Assembly (NCBI GenBank): GCA_965641885.1
Contig: OZ282574.1
Coordinates: forward strand, 1,736,001 to 1,800,000
Direction of reading: 5' to 3'
Source: Pseudophaeobacter sp965641885
GTDB lineage: Bacteria > Pseudomonadota > Alphaproteobacteria > Rhodobacterales > Rhodobacteraceae
Length of the DNA: 64,000 nucleotides
The translations under genes and the position numbers were made by a program. How positions within the stretch are numbered: position 1 is the first letter of the stretch; each line of letters begins with the position of its first letter. This document shows, piece by piece, positions 18,785 to 28,341 of this stretch. The notes under the pieces were generated by a model. The model was not told where the DNA came from and did no database searches. It worked only from the letters and a program-made list of their open reading frames with translations.

Positions 18785-19635
18785 GCCCGTCCGAACGCAG
18801 GACCATGATCAACCGGGATCGCACCGATCTGAGCCTGACCAAGCAGTGCAAACTTCTGAAGATCAGCCGATCATCGCTGTATTACACACCGGTTGGTGTG
18901 AATACCGAGACGTTGAAGCTGATGAATGAGATTGATCGGGTGTTTACCAAATATCCGTTCTTTGGCAGCCGCCAGGTCGCAGCTTACTTGCCGAGAAATG
19001 GGTTCCATGCTGGCCGCCATCGTGTGCGCCGACTGATGGGTATCATGGGGTTGCAGGCCATCTATAAGGGTCCCAACACCAGCAATAAGCACCCACAGCA
19101 CCGCATTCACCCATATTTGCTGAGAAATCTGCAGATCACACGCCCAAACCAAGTGTGGTGCAGCGACATTACTTACATCCCAGTCCGGCGCGGGTTCCTC
19201 TATCTGGTGGCCATCATGGACTGGGCGACGCGCAAGGTTTTGGCATGGCGGCTGTCGAACACGCTGGACGCCAGTTTTTGTGTTGAGGCCTTGAGTGAGG
19301 CCATCACCAAATACGGCAAACCAGATATCATGAATACGGACCAAGGATCGCAGTTTACGGGTGCCGCATGGATCACCACTTTGAACGAAGCAGACATCAA
19401 AATCTCAATGGATGGACGGGGACGTTATCTTGACAATATCTTCATCGAACGCCTGTGGCGGTCTTTGAAGCAGGAAGCCGTCTATCTGCACGAATTGCAG
19501 GACGGGTTCCAAGCCAAACGCGTGATCAAAGACTGGATTGGGTTTTACAATTCTGAGCGGCCCCACTCGGCCCTCGACAAACGATCCCCAGACGATGCAT
19601 TCTTCAACACAGAACGAGCCAAAAAGGCAGCATGA
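18781..19635 (+). CDS. IS3 transposase orfB (rve integrase)
   Basis: 284 residues. HTH_21 region (EIDRVFTKYPFFGSRQVAAY, HRVRRLMGIMGLQAIYKGP) then the integrase core with DDE residues in WCSDITYIPV, MNTDQGSQFTG and NIFIERLWRSLKQE, ending YNSERPHSALDKRSPDDAF. Complete and probably active. Confidence 0.9.
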   Translation: MSPSERRTMINRDRTDLSLTKQCKLLKISRSSLYYTPVGVNTETLKLMNEIDRVFTKYPFFGSRQVAAYLPRNGFHAGRHRVRRLMGIMGLQAIYKGPNTSNKHPQHRIHPYLLRNLQITRPNQVWCSDITYIPVRRGFLYLVAIMDWATRKVLAWRLSNTLDASFCVEALSEAITKYGKPDIMNTDQGSQFTGAAWITTLNEADIKISMDGRGRYLDNIFIERLWRSLKQEAVYLHELQDGFQAKRVIKDWIGFYNSERPHSALDKRSPDDAFFNTERAKKAA

Positions 19636-19694
19636 AACCAAACCTGATTACATCTTAGCTCGGCCGTAAACCTGTCCGAAAAAGCAGGACCACT

Positions 19695-20324
19695 TCCCTG
19701 ACGGCCTCAGCGATGAACTCTGGGCCATTGTCCGACCTGATGTAGGCAGGCAAGCCTCGTAGGATGAATAGATCCGTAAGAGCGTCGATTACTTCCGTCG
19801 AATTCAACTTCCGCTTCACCCGGATCGCCAGGCATTCCCGGCTGTGTTCATCCAAGATGTTGAGCGTCCTAAAGGCTCTGCCGTCGTCTGTTCTGTGGTG
19901 TATCGAGCCATTGAGAGCGCCATTGGTCCGAGCGACAATGGCGAGGGTCATACGACCAGACGTGATTACGATACTCAGGACGTAGGCGGACACATGATCC
20001 GTCATTCAGCCAGAGCCGCCCTTTCTTTGATTGTTTCATTGGCACTTTAAGCCCCTCACGTCGCCAAAGCCGTTCGACGCGTTTGTCGTTCACTTGCCAG
20101 CCTGCGTCTCTCAACAGAGCAGCGACTCGACGGTAGCCATATCGACCAAACTGGCGCGTCAGCTCGATCATATCCTCGACCAAGCGTTCTTCGTCAGCGC
20201 GTCCACGTGGTAATCGGCGTTGTGTGGATCGGTGCTGGCCCAGAACGCGACAAACCCGTCGTTCAGAAACCTTGAACTGACTACGAACATGGTCGATGCA
20301 GGCCCGCCTACGCGAGGGGCTCAG
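19695..20324 (-). pseudogene. IS3 orfB, truncated and frameshifted
   Basis: Same sequence as 387-1016. It covers the N-terminal part, the 35-bp insert and the integrase up to SDNGPEFIAEAVR, then runs into the neighbouring IS. The catalytic Glu block is lost. Confidence 0.75.
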
Positions 20325-20333
20325 GGGCTCCGC

Positions 20334-20693
20334 CCGTTCAGTCCTGAATTGATCCGCCAGATCAATTCCCAGACGGCCATCACTCCCGATGCGGCTTCCT
20401 TCAGGATCAACTTATCTAATGTCAGATCAGAAACCGCGCGACGCAGATGCTCGTTCTCTTTCTGTAGCCGCTTCAGTTCCTTGAGTTGTTCCGTGCCCAT
20501 TCCGCCCGTCGCCATTGTCGCTCGGACCAATGGCGCTCTCAATGTCTCCATTCTTCTTCCAACGGTAATAGGTTTGTTCAGTCACGCTGATCTGTCGGAT
20601 CGCATCAATCCGGGGCATGCCTTGTCCCATCAGAACTTCAACCTGCCGTAACTTCACGACAATCTCTTCCGGCTTGGGTCTCTTAATGGCCAT
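20334..20693 (-). pseudogene. IS3 orfA, frameshifted by 35-bp insert
   Basis: Same reading and same lesions as 18-377: HTH segment intact to YYRWKK, then the palindromic insert, then the coiled part in another frame. Confidence 0.75.
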
Positions 20694-20845
20694 ACTTGGT
20701 CCTCCGCTTTCCTAACTATAGGGGCGGACCACTTCAAAGGGGGAGGCTCAACAGCGCTTCAATTCCGCACTGTATTCCTTAGACAAATTTATTTATGAAA
20801 ACTGAGTATTGGTAATACTTGTCAGAGTGCAAGGAGCAGCGAAAC

Positions 20846-21598
20846 TTGAAGCTATACCAACTAAGAAGTGTCGAACGTAAGTTAGCTGCACAGATCAGCC
20901 TACTTCTTTACAAACGTGTCGTAAGTCAGCTGGCTTCGACATCTGGACCTGACCCTGATTTTCGGTACGCAGGACCAGAGGGAGGTGATTTCTTTGTCGA
21001 GATCGGGCTCTGCAAAAAGGGAGCGCAGCAGTATGAATTTGTTTTTCAGATCGATGAATCAGAAGCGGTCGAGGAGATTGAAAGACATGAAAACCTGACA
21101 TCGAAAAATTTCCAAACTCTCTTAGACTTCTTCTTTCGTTTCTTTATTGCGCATGGCCGAGTAAGCTGTCTCAGCAGTACGCGAAAGCCGTTTTCACCAA
21201 ACACTCAGCAAGAAATATTGGTTCATTGTTTGATAAGTGTTGGGTTTCTCAATCGTCATGGGAAACAGGTTCTTTGGAATGATACCGTAACAGAATTCAT
21301 GGAGGCACATGGGCATTGGCAAGATGGAATCTCACAGTACGACCTACGAGCAGCCGATGAAGACGCTCGCTTCGAAAAAGTCTACTCGGAGCTACCAGAG
21401 AGTTTGATAGAGCTATTAGCAGAAGCCGCACAATCCCACGGCCCTTGGAAACTTTTAGAACTTCTCCCGCGTTATTATTGGGACGGCGAGTGGCTCGCTG
21501 AGCCAATCTCAATCCAACAAGCTGGTAAATTTGGTCAGCTTGGACTTGCGACCATGGGAAGAATAGTCAAGAAACTGAGAGTAGATCATGGCATCTGA
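20846..21598 (+). CDS. Hypothetical protein, about 250 residues
   Basis: Not recognised. The best start is a TTG at 20846, 9 bases after a good AAGGAG at 20831-20836, giving about 250 residues; the frame is open from 20819. The protein is mixed charged with no signal peptide or membrane segment. Visible segments: GPDPDFRYAGPEGGDFFVEIG, an aromatic stretch TLLDFFFRFFIAHGR, and GPWKLLELLPRYYWDGEW. Base composition is lower in GC than the IS genes around it. It lies between two mobile elements inside the direct-repeat island, so it is probably passenger cargo. It may be an N-terminally clipped gene. Confidence 0.55.
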   Translation: MKLYQLRSVERKLAAQISLLLYKRVVSQLASTSGPDPDFRYAGPEGGDFFVEIGLCKKGAQQYEFVFQIDESEAVEEIERHENLTSKNFQTLLDFFFRFFIAHGRVSCLSSTRKPFSPNTQQEILVHCLISVGFLNRHGKQVLWNDTVTEFMEAHGHWQDGISQYDLRAADEDARFEKVYSELPESLIELLAEAAQSHGPWKLLELLPRYYWDGEWLAEPISIQQAGKFGQLGLATMGRIVKKLRVDHGI

Positions 21599-21619
21599 AC
21601 GTTTCGTGCAGTCCTAAGC

Positions 21620-21769
21620 TGCCATTCTGACAAAGTGCAACATCCGTTAGTTTGGGCTCACAGCGGACTTGCAGCGGTGCAGCGTGTGGTTTTCACCCTG
21701 AACACTCTGTCGCCGGTCTGATCGGCACACCTGGTTGACTGCTGTCAGCCCGAAGGAGACGTTCCGCTC
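21620..21769 (+). repeat. Degenerate intergenic repeat resembling 52240-52370
   Basis: TTTGGGCTCACAGCGGACTTGC, CCGGTCTGATCGGCAC and GCTGTCAGCCCGAAGG have close counterparts in the same order near 52250-52360. No coding signal. It runs up to the IS5 border. Confidence 0.45.
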
Positions 21770-21844
21770 CTAGGCTCAGGACCCACTAATTTGGTTGATG
21801 CCATCGTGCCTGCATGATTCAAAGTCTTCAACCTGGGGGACTTC

Positions 21845-22602
21845 ATGAGCAATCTTTACTGGCTGAACGAAGATCAAATGGCGCGGCTTCGGCCTTACTT
21901 TCCAAAGAGCCACGGCGTGCCACGTGTCGATGACAGACCTGTCTTGAGTGGCATTATTTTCATCGATCGTAATGGGTTACGCTGGTGTGATGCCCCCAAG
22001 GGGTACGGTCCTGCCAAGACGCTCTACAACCGTTGGAAACGGTGGAGCGACATGGGTGTATTTGCCCGGATCATGGAGAGTCTTGCGGCTGAAGCACCTG
22101 ACAACAAAACTATTTCAATAGACGCGACTTACCTCAAAGCCCACCGGACAGCTTCCAGCTTGTCGGTTAAAAAGGGGGGCGTGGACGTCTGATAGGGCGC
22201 ACCAAAGGCGGCATGAACACAAAGTTGCATGCTGTGACTGACACGATGGGGCGACCAATCCGGCTCTTTATGACAGCCGGTCAGGTGAGCGATTATACTG
22301 GAGCCAGAGCGCTTGTCAGTAGCCTGCCAGCAGCCGATTGGTTGCTTGGGGATCGTGGCTATGATGCGGATTGGTTCCGTGAAGCCCTTGTCGGCATGGG
22401 TATCACGCCTTGCATCCCGGGCCGGAAATCGCGTGACAAAGCGATCAAGTATGACAAGCGCCGCTACAAAAGGCGTAACCGGATTGAGATCATGTTTGGT
22501 CGTTTGAAAGACTGGAGGCGCGTCGCAACACGTTACGACAGGTGTCCAAAGGTATTCCTGTCTGCAATCGCCCTCGCGGCAACCGTCATATTCTGGTTAT
22601 GA
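21845..22602 (+). CDS. IS5-family transposase (two frames joined by frameshift)
   Basis: Two adjacent frames. 21845-22192 gives the DUF4096-type N-domain (YWLNEDQMARLRPYFPKSHG) and the first Asp block (TISIDATYLKAHRTA). 22213-22602 gives the rest (DTMGRPIRLFMTAGQ, LLGDRGYDADWFRE, RRNRIEIMFGRLKDWRRVA) with the remaining Asp and Glu. The frames meet at the slippery run TTAAAAAGGGGGGC near 22167, a usual site for programmed frameshifting in the IS427 group. Probably functional. Confidence 0.8.
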
Positions 22603-22704
22603 GATGCCGTAACGGGGCCTGCGCAACGCACCACCGTTGCCACTTGTCAGATCAGTGGGGCGCTGTCGCTATTCCCGTATTGAAACCGCATGGAGGATTA
22701 CGGG

Positions 22705-23733
22705 ATGAGACTGTATATTGGATTGGATGTATCGCTTGCGAAGACCGCAATCTGCGTGGTCAATGCCCACGGTGAGATCATCAAGGAGGCCGAGGCAGCG
22801 AGTGAACCAGAGGCGTTGGCACGTTGGTTGAGCGATCTGGATGGAAGTATTGAGGCAATCGGCCTTGAGGCTGGCCCCTTATCGCAATGGTTACATCATG
22901 GTTTGAGAGAGGCTGGCCTGGGTGCCGTGCTCATGGAAACCCGTCAAGTGAAGGGTGCTCTGAAGGCCATGCCGATCAAGACGGATCGGCGTGATGCTGA
23001 GGGTATCGCGCGCCTGCTGCATCTTGGCTGGTTCCGCCCAGTGCATTGTAAATCGATATCGGCCCAAGAAACCCGCGCTGTCCTCGGCGCTCGAAAAGCC
23101 ATTCAACAGAACATGATCGCGCTGGAGATGTCCCTGAGGGGGTTGTTGCGAAACTTTGGCTTAAAGGTCGGCGCGATCTCACGTGGTAAGTTCGAGACCC
23201 GCATTCGCGAATTGGCGGATGGTAACCCTATGTTGGAAGCCGCAACTATACCGATGCTTCGTGCCAGAGCCTCCCTGCGGCAGGAACTTGCAACCTTAGA
23301 GAAGCATGTACGCCACCTAGCGCAGGCAGACCCGGTTTGCCATCGCTTGATGACGATGCCGGGGATCGGGCCAGTTGTTGCTCTAACATTCCGTGCAGCC
23401 GTCGATGATCCGGCACGCTTCCGGTCTTCAAAGAGAATTGGTCCCTGGGTTGGTCTGACGCCGTCGCGCAACCAATCCGGTGAGCGAGATGTATCTGGTG
23501 GCATTACCAAGGCAGGCGATGTCAACCTGAGGCGGGCATTGTGTCAAGCTGCAACCGTCATGATGAATCGTGGTCGGTCGACTTGGCTGAGAACTTGGGG
23601 AGCGCAACTCGCCCAACGCCGTGGCCGCAAAATTGCGATGGTCGCACTTGCGCGCCGTATCGCAGTCATACTCCATCGGATTTGGATCGATGGTACAGAA
23701 TTCCAATCGGACGCCGCACCAAAAGCTACCTGA
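22705..23733 (+). CDS. IS110-family transposase (nested in IS5)
   Basis: 342 residues from the ATG 8 bases after GGAGG. DEDD domain: YIGLDVSLAKTAICVVN, IGLEAGPLSQWLHHGL, KTDRRDAEGIARLLHLGW. Transposase_20 domain: MTMPGIGPVVALTFRAAVDD, GPWVGLTPSRNQSGERDVSG and GDVNLRRALCQAA, with the Ser in NQSGE. Intact. It is followed by ~300 bp of non-coding element sequence to 24050. Confidence 0.9.
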   Translation: MRLYIGLDVSLAKTAICVVNAHGEIIKEAEAASEPEALARWLSDLDGSIEAIGLEAGPLSQWLHHGLREAGLGAVLMETRQVKGALKAMPIKTDRRDAEGIARLLHLGWFRPVHCKSISAQETRAVLGARKAIQQNMIALEMSLRGLLRNFGLKVGAISRGKFETRIRELADGNPMLEAATIPMLRARASLRQELATLEKHVRHLAQADPVCHRLMTMPGIGPVVALTFRAAVDDPARFRSSKRIGPWVGLTPSRNQSGERDVSGGITKAGDVNLRRALCQAATVMMNRGRSTWLRTWGAQLAQRRGRKIAMVALARRIAVILHRIWIDGTEFQSDAAPKAT

Positions 23734-24133
23734 TGGAATGATAGCCCGACTGTTACCTGTTCGAACGCAGGATCTCGAGGTCCCACGAGGACGTGGTTCC
23801 GATGATGCCGTGGTCAGGACCGTAGCCGACTTTTGTCGAGCACGCCTATGAGATGGGCACATCGGAATTACATCGAACCAGCATCATGTTGGCAACCAAA
23901 GCGTTGACCACGAACCGAAGCATGCGCCCAAAAGACCTCATTCTGAACCTGCGACAGAGAAATTAGGGACGGCAAGAACGTGAATGACCCGCTTGGGCGG
24001 ATCAAAGTGCTTGCGACAAAGGGCTTGACTAAACCGTACCCGTTACCGAAGTCCTGAGCCTAGGGCATCCCAGCCGAAAGCGAGTTCTGCATCACGGAGG
24101 CTGCTCGCACAAAGCGCCAAAAGTAGGCGCAAT

Positions 24134-24164
24134 AAGGCGGCTCGAATATTTCACGAGCCGCCTT
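24134..24164. terminator. Bidirectional stem-loop terminator
   Basis: Perfect 11-bp stem AAGGCGGCTCG/CGAGCCGCCTT with a 9-base loop. It lies about 75 bp past the 3' end of the RTX gene, between that gene and the IS arm. On the + strand a T-rich tail follows. Confidence 0.65.
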
Positions 24165-24240
24165 CAGATATTTTGTTTCGAGTGAGCTTTGAACAACTCA
24201 AATTGTGCTTACGTCACAAGCGTTTGGTTCACTTCTGCGA

Positions 24241-25314
24241 CTAAAAAATAAAGTCACCAGCACCCAAATCAGACACATCTACGTTGAGCAACGTAATCGA
24301 GTTCCCTTGCCCGTCACGTATCACAGCGTCGTCTCCATCCTGGGTCAAATGGTTGTTTCGAAGGTCGCGCATGTTGCGGATGCTTGAAATGTTGCTCAAA
24401 TCGATATCTTCAGCATTTCCGAAAGCATCGAAATCCGTGATGGTATCGTCGCCGAAGTCGTCATAAAACACAAAGTCATCTGGTCCCTGGTTTCCGGTTA
24501 AGCGGTCATCGCCCTCCCCACCGCCAATAGTATCTCGTCCACCCCCACCGCGAAGAACGTCATTCCCAGTATCGCCAAAGACTAGGTCGTTCCCGCTTCC
24601 ACCAACTATGCGATCGTTTCCAGAATTTCCGCGGAGATCGTCGTCGCCCCCATCCCCGAAGATCCTGTCATTTCCCGCACCGCCTTCCAGTGCATCGAAC
24701 TCCTGGCCACCGCGAAGTGTGTCTCTTCCTGCTCCACCAACGAGCCGATCAGAACCACCTCCTCCAATCAGCAGGTCGTTTCCCGCCTCTCCGAAAAGGC
24801 CATCGCTCCCATTCTTACCATCAATTGTGTCATCACCACCTCGGCCATAAATGCTATCTGATCCGGCAGTTCCAACTAGGTTGTCGTCTCCATTCGTGGC
24901 CCCTCCAGTAGGCTGCCCAACTCCAGCCATAGCATCAGCAAGTGATGTATCACGCGCATACTGGCCTAGTTCATCGCGGATAAAGTCGAAACCATCAGTG
25001 ACCAAAGAGGTGTCACCAGAAACGAAATCGTTGAGAAGCCCAATAACTTCATCAATTTCGAACGTGGGGACTCCTAAGTTCACTAGTGTGTCGCGAATGA
25101 AGGGGATTTGGCTAGATATGATACTCCAGTCAAATGCCGCCAAATATCCCTCTGCCGCATCCAAAAGATCTAGGTACTCCCCCACCGTAAGAGATTGGGC
25201 ATTTTGCCAATCAAAAGAATTCAGAAGATCCGGATTTTGAGTAAAGGCCATGACGCCGGAAACATACTCGGCCCACCCATCGAGGTCAGAAATATCAGTG
25301 AAATCATATGGCAT
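24241..25314 (-). CDS. RTX (hemolysin-type calcium-binding) secreted protein
   Basis: 357 residues from the ATG 5 bases after AGGGGG. The first ~145 residues (MPYDFTDISDLDGWAEYVSG onward) are acidic, helical-looking and have no signal peptide. Then about ten GGxGxDxxx nonapeptides follow (GRGGDDTIDG, GGGGSDRLVGG, GGAGNDRIFGD, GNSGNDRIVGG, GDTGNDVLRGG) that form the Ca2+-binding beta roll. The tail (DFVFYDDFGDDTITDFDAFG ... LLNVDVSDLGAGDFIF) is the usual type I secretion signal region. No catalytic domain was recognised. No ABC exporter or membrane fusion gene is in the window, so secretion must rely on a system elsewhere. It is the only cargo gene between the two inverted IS5/IS110 arms. Confidence 0.85.
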   Translation of the reverse strand: MPYDFTDISDLDGWAEYVSGVMAFTQNPDLLNSFDWQNAQSLTVGEYLDLLDAAEGYLAAFDWSIISSQIPFIRDTLVNLGVPTFEIDEVIGLLNDFVSGDTSLVTDGFDFIRDELGQYARDTSLADAMAGVGQPTGGATNGDDNLVGTAGSDSIYGRGGDDTIDGKNGSDGLFGEAGNDLLIGGGGSDRLVGGAGRDTLRGGQEFDALEGGAGNDRIFGDGGDDDLRGNSGNDRIVGGSGNDLVFGDTGNDVLRGGGGRDTIGGGEGDDRLTGNQGPDDFVFYDDFGDDTITDFDAFGNAEDIDLSNISSIRNMRDLRNNHLTQDGDDAVIRDGQGNSITLLNVDVSDLGAGDFIF

Positions 25315-25885
25315 AAAAGCACCCCCTAAAAAAACCAACTTGGAACAATCAAACGCCCAAAACGTTGACCCAGCTAGAGTACCGTGAGAGAGGGGCTTTG
25401 CAACAAATTTACGTAAGGGAAGCTACACTTTCGACCCACCAGTGGCGCATATGAGGTTCTGACCGGTAGCAGGGGCCGATATGGGAACCGCAGTAGCACC
25501 CGAGCGCAAATTGTCTCCATAAGGAGGCGCGGGGTGCAGTCGGGGACTTACGCCCACTTAAGGGTCGGCCCGTTAGGAACGAATATGCCACATCTCGGGA
25601 ACTCTATCAACATGATCTAGCCCACAAAATATTGCCCATAAAACTTTGCAGGCGCCAAAGGGGGGGGGCCGTGCAGAACATTGGTCTGACCTGTGAGCAA
25701 CGAGAAGTGTTCAAATATCAATAGGCGTTCATACGCTCTTGGGTTACGCTAGGGGTGGAAACACACCTTTAAGGCGAAATTTATTTATCTGAGGCCAAGC
25801 AATATTCAGACACTAAGCCAAAATTTTTGTGGCCACCGCTGCGCAAGTACACGTCTGGACAAGGAAATTCCCACTCGCGACATAG
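25315..25885. other. RTX upstream region; no gene, one IS-end-like scrap
   Basis: No coding signal in 570 bp. GGGGCTTTGCAACAAATTT at about 25395 resembles the GGCTTTGTTGCA terminal motif seen at 37405. It also holds a G9 run near 25660. Presumably it includes the RTX promoter. Confidence 0.4.
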
Positions 25886-26211
25886 GCTCAGGACTTCGGT
25901 AACGGGTACGGTTTAGTCAAGCCCTTTGTCGCAAGCACTTTGATCCGCCCAAGCGGGTCATTCACGTTCTTGCCGTCCCTAATTTCTCTGTCGCAGGTTC
26001 AGAATGAGGTCTTTTGGGCGCATGCTTCGGTTCGTGGTCAACGCTTTGGTTGCCAACATGATGCTGGTTCGATGTAATTCCGATGTGCCCATCTCATAGG
26101 CGTGCTCGACAAAAGTCGGCTACGGTCCTGACCACGGCATCATCGGAACCACGTCCTCGTGGGACCTCGAGATCCTGCGTTCGAACAGGTAACAGTCGGG
26201 CTATCATTCCA

Positions 26212-27240
26212 TCAGGTAGCTTTTGGTGCGGCGTCCGATTGGAATTCTGTACCATCGATCCAAATCCGATGGAGTATGACTGCGATACGGCGCGCAAGTG
26301 CGACCATCGCAATTTTGCGGCCACGGCGTTGGGCGAGTTGCGCTCCCCAAGTTCTCAGCCAAGTCGACCGACCACGATTCATCATGACGGTTGCAGCTTG
26401 ACACAATGCCCGCCTCAGGTTGACATCGCCTGCCTTGGTAATGCCACCAGATACATCTCGCTCACCGGATTGGTTGCGCGACGGCGTCAGACCAACCCAG
26501 GGACCAATTCTCTTTGAAGACCGGAAGCGTGCCGGATCATCGACGGCTGCACGGAATGTTAGAGCAACAACTGGCCCGATCCCCGGCATCGTCATCAAGC
26601 GATGGCAAACCGGGTCTGCCTGCGCTAGGTGGCGTACATGCTTCTCTAAGGTTGCAAGTTCCTGCCGCAGGGAGGCTCTGGCACGAAGCATCGGTATAGT
26701 TGCGGCTTCCAACATAGGGTTACCATCCGCCAATTCGCGAATGCGGGTCTCGAACTTACCACGTGAGATCGCGCCGACCTTTAAGCCAAAGTTTCGCAAC
26801 AACCCCCTCAGGGACATCTCCAGCGCGATCATGTTCTGTTGAATGGCTTTTCGAGCGCCGAGGACAGCGCGGGTTTCTTGGGCCGATATCGATTTACAAT
26901 GCACTGGGCGGAACCAGCCAAGATGCAGCAGGCGCGCGATACCCTCAGCATCACGCCGATCCGTCTTGATCGGCATGGCCTTCAGAGCACCCTTCACTTG
27001 ACGGGTTTCCATGAGCACGGCACCCAGGCCAGCCTCTCTCAAACCATGATGTAACCATTGCGATAAGGGGCCAGCCTCAAGGCCGATTGCCTCAATACTT
27101 CCATCCAGATCGCTCAACCAACGTGCCAACGCCTCTGGTTCACTCGCTGCCTCGGCCTCCTTGATGATCTCACCGTGGGCATTGACCACGCAGATTGCGG
27201 TCTTCGCAAGCGATACATCCAATCCAATATACAGTCTCAT
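26212..27240 (-). CDS. IS110-family transposase (nested in IS5)
   Basis: Same 342-residue protein as 22705-23733, intact, with the same GGAGG-ATG start. Both domain signatures (YIGLDVSLAKT; TMPGIGPVVALTF) are complete. Confidence 0.9.
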   Translation of the reverse strand: MRLYIGLDVSLAKTAICVVNAHGEIIKEAEAASEPEALARWLSDLDGSIEAIGLEAGPLSQWLHHGLREAGLGAVLMETRQVKGALKAMPIKTDRRDAEGIARLLHLGWFRPVHCKSISAQETRAVLGARKAIQQNMIALEMSLRGLLRNFGLKVGAISRGKFETRIRELADGNPMLEAATIPMLRARASLRQELATLEKHVRHLAQADPVCHRLMTMPGIGPVVALTFRAAVDDPARFRSSKRIGPWVGLTPSRNQSGERDVSGGITKAGDVNLRRALCQAATVMMNRGRSTWLRTWGAQLAQRRGRKIAMVALARRIAVILHRIWIDGTEFQSDAAPKAT

Positions 27241-27342
27241 CCCGTAATCCTCCATGCGGTTTCAATACGGGAATAGCGACAGCGCCCCACTGATCTGACA
27301 AGTGGCAACGGTGGTGCGTTGCGCAGGCCCCGTTACGGCATC

Positions 27343-28100
27343 TCATAACCAGAATATGACGGTTGCCGCGAGGGCGATTGCAGACAGGAATACCTTTGGA
27401 CACCTGTCGTAACGTGTTGCGACGCGCCTCCAGTCTTTCAAACGACCAAACATGATCTCAATCCGGTTACGCCTTTTGTAGCGGCGCTTGTCATACTTGA
27501 TCGCTTTGTCACGCGATTTCCGGCCCGGGATGCAAGGCGTGATACCCATGCCGACAAGGGCTTCACGGAACCAATCCGCATCATAGCCACGATCCCCAAG
27601 CAACCAATCGGCTGCTGGCAGGCTACTGACAAGCGCTCTGGCTCCAGTATAATCGCTCACCTGACCGGCTGTCATAAAGAGCCGGATTGGTCGCCCCATC
27701 GTGTCAGTCACAGCATGCAACTTTGTGTTCATGCCGCCTTTGGTGCGCCCTATCAGACGTCCACGCCCCCCTTTTTAACCGACAAGCTGGAAGCTGTCCG
27801 GTGGGCTTTGAGGTAAGTCGCGTCTATTGAAATAGTTTTGTTGTCAGGTGCTTCAGCCGCAAGACTCTCCATGATCCGGGCAAATACACCCATGTCGCTC
27901 CACCGTTTCCAACGGTTGTAGAGCGTCTTGGCAGGACCGTACCCCTTGGGGGCATCACACCAGCGTAACCCATTACGATCGATGAAAATAATGCCACTCA
28001 AGACAGGTCTGTCATCGACACGTGGCACGCCGTGGCTCTTTGGAAAGTAAGGCCGAAGCCGCGCCATTTGATCTTCGTTCAGCCAGTAAAGATTGCTCAT
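27343..28100 (-). CDS. IS5-family transposase (frameshifted pair)
   Basis: Same two-frame gene as 21845-22602: 27753-28100 for the N-terminal part and 27343-27732 for the catalytic remainder, joined at the A/G run near 27778. Confidence 0.8.
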
Positions 28101-28185
28101 GAAGTCCCCCAGGTTGAAGACTTTGAATCATGCAGGCACGATGGCATCAACCAAATTAATGGGTCCTGAGCCTAGGCCGAAAGGC

Positions 28186-28341
28186 GGACTTTGCAAATGT
28201 TGCTTTCTGCGCATAGCTGCCCATGGTGCGCAGCGCAGCATGTGGGTTTCAGTCTACCAGGGCTTGAATGGCCGCTTGTTCCTCTCTGACACGAAGCTCT
28301 CGCAGCTGCGGCGAATGGCCGGAACCCGCCCTTCCTGTAGG
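28186..28341 (+). repeat. Dispersed intergenic repeat, family A (full-length)
   Basis: About 155 bp starting GGCGGACTTTGCAAATG and ending GCAGCTGCGGCGAATGGCC ... CGCCCTTCCTGTA. A second full copy lies inverted at 59147-59305; a left-half copy is at 58495-58592 and a fragment at 31113-31160. The start and end blocks are best conserved, the middle varies. No open frame is conserved. Confidence 0.7.

Larger units (their letters stand above)
18439..19694 (+). mobile_element. IS3-family element (different type from the others)
   Basis: Inverted ends TCCGGCAAATTCGGACAG (left) and rc TCCTGCTTTTTCGGACAG (right) agree at 14 of 18 positions. The left border is fixed by comparison with the uninterrupted direct repeat at 28873. 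The right border abuts a truncated copy of another IS. Intact orfA/orfB. Confidence 0.8.
19695..20736 (-). mobile_element. IS3-family element, 3'-truncated second copy of the first IS
   Basis: Each base maps to the copy at the window start by p to 20711-p, including the two 35-bp inserts (20509-20543, 19910-19944) and the 9-bp hairpin. The left IS end TGAAGTGGTCC is intact at 20736. The 3' third, with the right terminal repeat, is missing where it abuts the IS3 ending at 19694. Confidence 0.85.
21774..24059 (+). mobile_element. IS5 element with nested IS110 (2286 bp), right-facing arm
   Basis: The outer ends are GCTCAGGACC and GTCCTGAGC, each next to CTAG (21770-21773 and 24060-24063), as expected for an IS5/IS427-group insertion at CTAG. 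Inside, the IS5 transposase ends at 22602, only bases before the IS5 end should occur. Instead an IS110 (about 22603-24050) intervenes before GTCCTGAGC resumes. The whole nest is repeated in inverse orientation at 25886-28171 (p maps to 49945-p). Confidence 0.85.
25886..28171 (-). mobile_element. IS5 element with nested IS110, left-facing arm
   Basis: Inverted, apparently identical copy of 21774-24059; the only difference noticed is at the outer edge (ACCCATTAA against ACCCACTAA). Flanked by ATAG on the inner side and CTAG on the outer side. With the first arm it brackets the RTX gene. Confidence 0.85.

Noticed and set aside
24241..25240. Long plus-strand frames opposite the RTX gene (Ser/Pro-rich)
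   Set aside because: They are the antisense reading of the glycine/aspartate repeats, not a gene.
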